Assembly: GCA_963793245.1 (NCBI GenBank)
Contig: CAWBZG010000005.1
Coordinates: forward strand, 372,001-436,000
Direction: 5' to 3'
Length of the DNA: 64,000 nucleotides
Source: CAXBBB01 sp963793245
GTDB taxonomy: Bacteria; Bacteroidota; Rhodothermia; Rhodothermales; BA12
Shown here: in pieces, positions 58,637-64,000 of the stretch
Layout of the letters: every line of letters starts with the position of its first letter
How positions within the stretch are numbered: the first letter of the stretch is position 1
Position numbers and translations under genes: made by a program
Notes under the pieces: model-generated
Database searches by the model: none
What the model saw: only the letters and a program-made list of their open reading frames with translations
Told to the model about the DNA's origin: nothing

Positions 58637-59389
58637 CTACATCAGCCCGCGCTCGGCCAGACTCGTGTAGCCCGCGCCGGCAATGATCACGTGGTCGTGA
58701 ACCGGAATGCCCATCAGCTTGCCCGCCTCGACGAGTTGCTTGGTGATCGCAACGTCCTCGCGCGACGGCTCGGGGTTGCCAGACGGATGGTTGTGCATGC
58801 AGATGATCGCGGCGGCGTTGTCGAGCATCGCGCGGCGGAAGACGGCACGCGGCTCGACGATGCTGGCCGCCAGTCCGCCCGTCGTCAGCGATTGGTAGCC
58901 CGTGATCACGTTGGCCGTGTTGAGCAGTACGATCCAAAACTCCTCGACGGGTTTGTCGCGCAGCATCGGCCCGAAGTGGTTGGCAACGTCGGCGGGACTC
59001 GTCACCTGAATCCGCTCCTCGCTCGACCGCCCCGTCTCGACGCGCCGCCCGATCTCGAACGCTGCCGCCAACTGCGCCGCTTTCGCCGGGCCGATGCCAA
59101 CCAGCCGCGTCAACTCCTTGACCTCACGCTTCGAGATCCGAAACAGCGACCCAAACGACTTCCCTAGCGCTCGCCCCAGATCGACAGCCGAAACGGGACC
59201 GTTCTTCGTCGTCGTTCCCGAGCCGAAGATTAGCGCAACCAGTTCTGCATCCGACAGCGCCGATGCCCCACGCGCCAGAAGCTTCTCGCGCGGACGCTCG
59301 CCCTCGGCCCACGTGTGGATCGCCGAGTTGTAGTTGACATCGGGTTCGCAGGTCGGGTCGAACGGGTCGGCTTCGGTGCGGGGCGGCAT
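58637..59389 (-). CDS. radC: RadC-family JAMM protein
   Basis: A 250-residue protein with an N-terminal helix-hairpin-helix region (FRISKREVKELTRLVGIGPAKAAQLAAAFE) and a JAMM metal site (MHNHPSGNPEPSRED). The first family motif (GERPREKLLARGASALSDAELVALIFGSGT) is canonical. RadC proteins have been linked to DNA repair and recombination, but their biochemical role is not settled. A two-box element recurs upstream of its start (59413-59443). It is divergent from the monooxygenase operon. Confidence 0.9.
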   Translation of the reverse strand: MPPRTEADPFDPTCEPDVNYNSAIHTWAEGERPREKLLARGASALSDAELVALIFGSGTTTKNGPVSAVDLGRALGKSFGSLFRISKREVKELTRLVGIGPAKAAQLAAAFEIGRRVETGRSSEERIQVTSPADVANHFGPMLRDKPVEEFWIVLLNTANVITGYQSLTTGGLAASIVEPRAVFRRAMLDNAAAIICMHNHPSGNPEPSREDVAITKQLVEAGKLMGIPVHDHVIIAGAGYTSLAERGLM

Positions 59390-59412
59390 GGCATCCTGGG
59401 TGTGTGGGTGTG

Positions 59413-59443
59413 GCTAGACCCAGCCAAACCGCGAGCGTAACCT
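59413..59443 (-). promoter_or_regulatory. Two-box promoter-like element, copy 2
   Basis: Read on the minus strand, TTACGC and TCTAGC are again separated by exactly 16 bases, as in copy 1 at 9702-9732. It lies 23 bases before the radC start. It probably marks a promoter or binding site common to the two genes. Confidence 0.4.
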
Positions 59444-59522
59444 TGAGACGGAAAAGAGGTCGGATCCTGACGCCTTGACTGGGCCTTTACGACACCCCTC
59501 GCCTCACCCACCACCAACTGCT

Positions 59523-61001
59523 ATGGAGCATCTAGATGTATTGATCGTCGGCGCAGGCATCTCGGGCATCGGAGCGGCTTACTACCTTCAGCGCGATCAT
59601 CCCGACCGGACGTTCGCTCTGCTCGAAGCGCGCGGTGCGACGGGCGGCACGTGGGACCTGTTTCGCTATCCCGGCATCCGCTCCGACTCGGACCTGCACA
59701 CGTTCGGCTACGAGTTTCGCCCGTGGACGGCTGACCAGTCCATCGCCGACGCTCCAGCGATTCTCGACTACGTGCGCCAGACGGCGAGCGAGCACGCCAT
59801 CGACGACAAGGTTCGGCTGCACCACAAAGTAGTCAGCGCGTCGTGGTCGACAGATAGCGCGCGATGGACCGTCGATGTCGAGCGGACGGATACGGGCGAG
59901 CGCATCCAGCTTTCGGCGACGTGGCTGTTCTGCGCGGGCGGCTACTACCGCTACGATCAGGGCTACACGCCACACTTTGAGGGGCGCGAGCGGTTCGAGG
60001 GCGAAGTCGTCCACCCGCAGCACTGGCCGGACGATTTGGATTATGCGGGTAAGCGCGTCGTCGTGATCGGCAGCGGGGCGACGGCCGTCACGCTCGTCCC
60101 CGCGATGGCCGACACCGCCGCGCACGTAACGATGCTCCAGCGCACACCGAGCTACGTCCTGCCCGTCCCCACCGTCGACCCGCTCACCCAACTCGCACGC
60201 AAACTGCTCTCGCCGGACCAAGCGCACGCGCTGATGCGGCGTAAAAACATCATCCAGCAGCGCGCCGTGTGGTGGTTTTGCCAGCGTTTCCCCAAGGCTG
60301 CGCGGCGTCTAATTCGGTGGCTCAACGCCAAACAACTTCCCGACGGCTACCCAGTCGACGAGCATTTCAATCCGCCGTACAATCCGTGGGACCAGCGGCT
60401 GTGCATCGTCCCGGACGGCGACCTGTTTCGAGCGATTCGCGAAGGCAACGCGTCGGTCGTGACCGAGCACATCGAGACGTTCACTGAAAAGGGCGTCCGG
60501 CTGACCTCGGGCCAAGAACTCGAAGCCGACGTGATCGTGACCGCGACGGGTCTCAACCTGCTACCATTCGGCGGCATCGCGCTGACCGTTGACGACGACG
60601 CGGTCCACCTGCCCGACACGATCACGTTCAAAGGACTGATGCTCAGCGGCGTACCCAACTTCTGCGCCGCCATCGGCTACACGAGCGCGTCGTGGACGCT
60701 CAAAATCGGCCTGCTGTGCACGCACTGGTCGCGCCTGCTCGCCTACATGGACAGACACGACTATACGACCTGCCGCCCTATCGTCGACGATCCCGACATG
60801 CCGACGCGCCCGCTCCTCGACTTCGGTGCAGGCTACGTTCAGCGTTCCATCAACGAACTCCCGCGCCAGGGCGACCGCTTTCCGTGGCTTATGCCCGTTG
60901 ACTATCAAACCGATTCCAAAACACTGGGAACGGGGAAGGTGGACGACGAGCACCTCCACTTCTCCAATCCTCTCGGAACGGCTGAGGGCGACACGCGATG
61001 A
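59523..61001 (+). CDS. Flavin-dependent monooxygenase (Baeyer-Villiger/FMO type)
   Basis: A 492-residue FAD- and NADPH-dependent oxygenase. The ATG at 59523 opens with FAD motif VLIVGAGISGIGAAYYL, then GATGGTWDLFRYPGIRSDSD. The NADP motif is VVVIGSGATAV, and the FMO-type signature HPQHWP (residues near 175) is present instead of the full BVMO FxGxxxHxxxWP/D. TATGLNLLPFGG follows. It likely hydroxylates or inserts oxygen into a lipid or cyclic ketone. It overlaps the SDR gene by four bases. Confidence 0.85.
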   Translation: MEHLDVLIVGAGISGIGAAYYLQRDHPDRTFALLEARGATGGTWDLFRYPGIRSDSDLHTFGYEFRPWTADQSIADAPAILDYVRQTASEHAIDDKVRLHHKVVSASWSTDSARWTVDVERTDTGERIQLSATWLFCAGGYYRYDQGYTPHFEGRERFEGEVVHPQHWPDDLDYAGKRVVVIGSGATAVTLVPAMADTAAHVTMLQRTPSYVLPVPTVDPLTQLARKLLSPDQAHALMRRKNIIQQRAVWWFCQRFPKAARRLIRWLNAKQLPDGYPVDEHFNPPYNPWDQRLCIVPDGDLFRAIREGNASVVTEHIETFTEKGVRLTSGQELEADVIVTATGLNLLPFGGIALTVDDDAVHLPDTITFKGLMLSGVPNFCAAIGYTSASWTLKIGLLCTHWSRLLAYMDRHDYTTCRPIVDDPDMPTRPLLDFGAGYVQRSINELPRQGDRFPWLMPVDYQTDSKTLGTGKVDDEHLHFSNPLGTAEGDTR

Positions 61002-61852
61002 GCAAGCTGGCCGGAAAAGTCGCCGTCGTGACAGGTGCCGGATCGGGCATCGGACGGGCGCTTGCGATGGAGCTTGGGCGACGCGGCGCGCGGCTGGCGC
61101 TGTCGGACATCGACGAGGCAACGCTTGCTCAGACTGCCGAACAGGTGCGAGAAATCGGCGCCGACGTACACACCTCGTCCCTCGACGTAAGCGATGGATC
61201 AGCGTTCGATGCCTACGCTCAATCCGTCTCGGGTCACTACGGCATCGTCCACCAACTCTACAGCAACGCAGGCGTCGGCGGGCTGGCGCGTCCGCTAACG
61301 AAGCTGGATGTGGCCGAGTTCGAGCGCGTGCTGAACGTCAACCTGTGGGGCGTGATCTATGGGACGCGCGCGTTTCTGCCGCACCTGATCGCGTCCGGCG
61401 ACGGGCACGTGATCACGCTGAGCAGTCTCAACGGCTTCATGGGGCAGGCCTACATGACGGCGTACTGCGCGTCGAAGTTTGGCGTGCGCGGCTTCACCGA
61501 GGCGCTACGGGCCGAGATGCGAGTGGAGCAACATCCCGTCCGCGTGACCGTCGTCCACCCCGGCGGAGTGCGGACCGAGATCTCGAATGCGGCGCTAGCA
61601 AGGGCAGTCGGACTTTCGGCGGATGAGCAAAAGCAAGCCGAGCATCGCTCTCAGGTCTACAACGAGAAGCTGTTTCGGACGACACCGGAGCGCGCGGCTC
61701 AACTCATCTTAGACGGCGTCGAAGCTGGACGCGAGCGCATCCTCGTCGGCGGCGACGCTCGGGCGGTCGACTTGGGCGTGCGCCTGTTTCCCTCCTTCTA
61801 CTCGCGCGTCGTGGCGTGGTGGGAACGGCGGATGTTCGGAGGCGCATCGTGA
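60998..61852 (+). CDS. Short-chain dehydrogenase/reductase
   Basis: A 284-residue NAD(P)-dependent oxidoreductase. The cofactor loop is TGAGSGIG (residues 12-19), the NAG motif is SNAGVGG, and the active site has a Ser in TLSSLNG and YCASK. Substrate not defined. Start overlaps the monooxygenase stop (ATGA) and its own stop overlaps the next start (GTGA), so the three genes form a translationally coupled operon. Ordered monooxygenase plus SDR suggests paired oxidation and reduction of a lipid or alicyclic compound. Confidence 0.88.
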   Translation: MSKLAGKVAVVTGAGSGIGRALAMELGRRGARLALSDIDEATLAQTAEQVREIGADVHTSSLDVSDGSAFDAYAQSVSGHYGIVHQLYSNAGVGGLARPLTKLDVAEFERVLNVNLWGVIYGTRAFLPHLIASGDGHVITLSSLNGFMGQAYMTAYCASKFGVRGFTEALRAEMRVEQHPVRVTVVHPGGVRTEISNAALARAVGLSADEQKQAEHRSQVYNEKLFRTTPERAAQLILDGVEAGRERILVGGDARAVDLGVRLFPSFYSRVVAWWERRMFGGAS

Positions 61853-62490
61853 CAGAAACTCGAACGCAAATAGCCCGCGTCTGGTGGGGCGTTCTGGCCC
61901 TCGTCGTCGCGCTGTCGGTCCCGCTGGATCTGGTATCGTTCGTTCAAACCAGCGACGGCGAGGCAGGCATCGGCGCACTGATCCTGCGGCATCTGAGCTA
62001 CTTCACGATGCAGAGCAACCTGCTCGTGCTCGCCGCAGCCCTACCGCTCGTCCGCGATCCACGCCACGACGAACCGGTGTGGCGCGTCGTCCGGTTGGCT
62101 TCGCTGCTCGGCATCACGATCACAGCGCTGGTGTTCATCCTGATCTTGGCGCCGAGCTACCATCCCGAAGGCATCGGTCGATTCACGAACATCGGCCTGC
62201 ACTACATCTCGCCCGCGATGGCCGTCGGCGGCTGGCTGCTGTTTGGGCCACGAGGATCGGTGAGCCACGCGGCCGTCGTTCCGGTCCTGGTATGGCCGCT
62301 GCTGTGGACTGCCTGGACGCTGATCCATGGCGCGGCGACGGGCTGGTACCCGTACGGCTTCCTCGACGTGAACGCGCTGGGCTATCCAACCGCACTGCGC
62401 AACGTGGCGATTATCACCGCTATCGCCGTAGCGCTGCTCTACGCATTTCGCGCTGCCGACCGCTGGCTGAGCCGTCACCACGAAGAGTAG
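61849..62490 (+). CDS. Pr6Pr-family membrane protein
   Basis: A 213-residue protein with six hydrophobic segments, starting at GTG 61849 in overlap with the SDR stop. Family marks are FTMQSNLLVLAAALPLV, RLASLLGITITALVF, LHYISPAMAVGGWLLFGPRG and HGAATGWYPYGFLDVNALGY. The family has no well-defined function; some members are annotated in lipid or polyene contexts. It closes the monooxygenase/SDR operon. About 260 non-coding bases follow. Confidence 0.75.
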   Translation: MTETRTQIARVWWGVLALVVALSVPLDLVSFVQTSDGEAGIGALILRHLSYFTMQSNLLVLAAALPLVRDPRHDEPVWRVVRLASLLGITITALVFILILAPSYHPEGIGRFTNIGLHYISPAMAVGGWLLFGPRGSVSHAAVVPVLVWPLLWTAWTLIHGAATGWYPYGFLDVNALGYPTALRNVAIITAIAVALLYAFRAADRWLSRHHEE

Positions 62491-62635
62491 CGTTGCAGCA
62501 GATCAGACTCTACGAGGATACTTCAGGCGACGTGCAGAGCGCTGTCAGGGCAAAGGTCGGCGTCAGCGATGCCGAAGTACGTTAGGCATAAGCATCTGTT
62601 TTCTTCTCAGTGACGAGATCGCTCAGATTCTCCGC

Positions 62636-62657
62636 CCTTTTGACGTGACACAAAAGG
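62636..62657. repeat. Short hairpin repeat, second CCTTTTG copy
   Basis: CCTTTTG (62636-62642) pairs with CAAAAGG (62651-62657); similar to 56389-56410. It lies between the Pr6Pr gene and the rho stop. Confidence 0.4.
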
Positions 62658-62750
62658 ACCAAAAGGTCAAGGCTTACGTCGCTCCGGCTGAGGCCGATCA
62701 TTGGAAGTATTCCAGTTCTCGGCGCTGTGTTCTCCCTGACGAAGTTGGCA

Positions 62751-63870
62751 CTACTCCGAAACCGACGAGACGATGCCTTCGATTAGCGCTTCATTGGTCG
62801 GCGTCGTCTGCATGTGGCGGACGAGCGCTTGCATGGCGTCGTTGGGCGGACGGCTCGTGAGGATGCGCATGAACTGGTGGTGCTGGTCGATATTCTCGAT
62901 CAACAACTCCTCGTTGCGCGTGCCGCTCTTGCGCAGGTTGACGGCGGGAAAGATGCGTTTGTCGGCCATGATGCGGTCGAGCACGATCTCGGAGTTGCCG
63001 GTCCCTTTGAACTCCTCGAAGATGACGTCGTCCATCCGGCTGCCGGTCTGGACGAGGGCAGTCGCGATGATGGTGAGGCTGCCGCCATTTTCGATCTTAC
63101 GAGCCGCGCCGAAGATCTTGCGCGGGATCGACATGGCGCGGGCGTCGAGTCCGCCGGACAGCGTGCGTCCGCTGCCTTCCATATAGAGGTTGAACGTGCG
63201 ACCCAGGCGCGTCAGGCTGTCGAGTAACAGGACGACGTCTTTGCCCTGCTCGACCAGGCGCTTGGTGTACTCGTGGCACATCGTCGAGACGCGGACGTGG
63301 TTGTCCTCCTCCTGATCGTTGGACGATGCGAAAATCGTCGCCTGCGAGGTGCGCTTGAAGTCGGTGATCTCTTCGGGCCGCTCGTCGACGAGCAAGGCGA
63401 CCAACTCGACTTCGGGATGATTCTGCGAGATCGCCTCGGCCATGCCGTGCAGCATCACGGTCTTGCCGGTCCGTGGCGGAGCGACGATCAGCGCGCGCTG
63501 GCCCTTGCCGATGGGAACGGCGAGGTCGACGACGCGCAACGTGGTATCGCGCGGACCTCTGACGAGGTTGAGCTTTCTCGTAGGGATAGACCGTCCGGCC
63601 ATTCTCAAACTTCTTGCATCTGGCCCACTCGTGCGGGTCCATACCCATCACTTTGTCGACGTGGGCGACCTGCCACGCCTCGCGGCGACCGGGTTTGAGC
63701 GTGCCTTCGAGCAGGACGCCGCTGCGCAGGTTGAACTTGTTGACCAGCGCCGGAGGGCAGAACGCGTCGTTGTCGCCCTTGGGGACCGTCGGCTCGAACT
63801 CGCGGATGAAGCCGAACTTTTTGTTGCCGATGATTTCGAGCAGGCCGGTGAACGGGACTTCCTGTGACAT
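62751..63870 (-). CDS. rho: Transcription termination factor Rho, interrupted by a frameshift
   Basis: About 373 residues when restored. The N-terminal part (from ATG 63870) has the RNA-binding domain: GLLEIIGNKKFGFIREFE and DNDAFCPPALVNKFNLRSGVLLEG. The ATPase part in the next frame has the P-loop APPRTGKTVMLHG, DERPEEITDF (Walker B region), LLLDSLTRLGRTFN, Q-loop-like SGGLDARAM, and ARKIENGGSLTI. The first frame goes off at YPYEK. An extra A in the GAAAGC run (about 63573, plus-strand TTTCT) accounts for it, since YPYEKLNLVRGP would then be continuous. Rho is essential in most bacteria, so sequencing error is the favoured explanation. Confidence 0.9.
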
Positions 63871-64000
63871 GTAGCGGAGAGACGAGGAGGACGCGGCGCG
63901 CCATGCGCAACGTCGATAGAGGCCGAGAGCGGACGCACGCGCGCCAACGTCCCCGACGAGGTCGAGTTGGGAGGCCGCCGGCTGTATCGCAATCGCTTCG

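Overview
The window is a high-GC, gene-dense bacterial chromosome segment. It probably comes from the Rhodothermota, a Rubricoccus/Rubrivirga-like relative of the Bacteroidota. This is inferred from a short Bacteroidota-type primary sigma factor, an orphan Por/T9SS-type C-terminal sorting domain, a fused E2-E1 2-oxoglutarate dehydrogenase/decarboxylase of the Kgd type, many exported lipoproteins and beta-barrels, and the DUF2723, DUF3667, DUF5715 and DUF6503 families common in this group. I saw no rRNA, tRNA, CRISPR array, prophage or intact insertion sequence.

Layout. 1-2.8 kb: end of an M24 aminopeptidase, a stray sorting domain, a PPK2 polyphosphate kinase and an exported TPR protein. 2.9-8.9 kb (minus): kgd, a lipoprotein and rpoD. 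9.2-14.3 kb: an exported alkaline phosphatase, two neighbouring beta-barrel genes (one decayed), a DUF6503 lipoprotein and a cold-shock gene. 14.5-20.4 kb: a sugar-salvage block of nucleotidyltransferase, sodium/solute symporter and galactokinase, facing a Tat-exported GH109 glycosidase. 20.5-29.9 kb: a membrane-anchored MurF-like ligase, a decayed VapBC pair, a minus-strand run (creatininase-like, SGNH hydrolase, ApaG protein, small proteins, pyrR, pyrB), sufS and a pentapeptide-repeat protein. 30.1-36.2 kb: a very large soluble hybrid histidine kinase with nine tandem 92-residue HAMP units, GAF, kinase core and three receivers. 36.3-49.5 kb: glycosyltransferases, DUF families, hpf, ybeY, a cold-shock-like gene, a DUF2723 mannosyltransferase-like protein and a subtilase lipoprotein. 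49.6-54.5 kb: a tandemly duplicated two-gene cassette (beta-barrel plus about 515-residue lipoprotein). 54.7-64 kb: glyS, small membrane proteins, radC, a flavin monooxygenase/SDR/Pr6Pr operon and rho.

Two points stand out. First, kgd, the large kinase and rho are each broken by single-base gains in short homopolymers. Because rho and kgd are housekeeping genes, uncorrected sequencing error is more likely than true loss. Second, the duplicated beta-barrel/lipoprotein cassette, with conserved cysteines and no recognised family, is the best candidate for an undescribed surface system. The fungal group III-like poly-HAMP kinase is the most striking recognisable protein.
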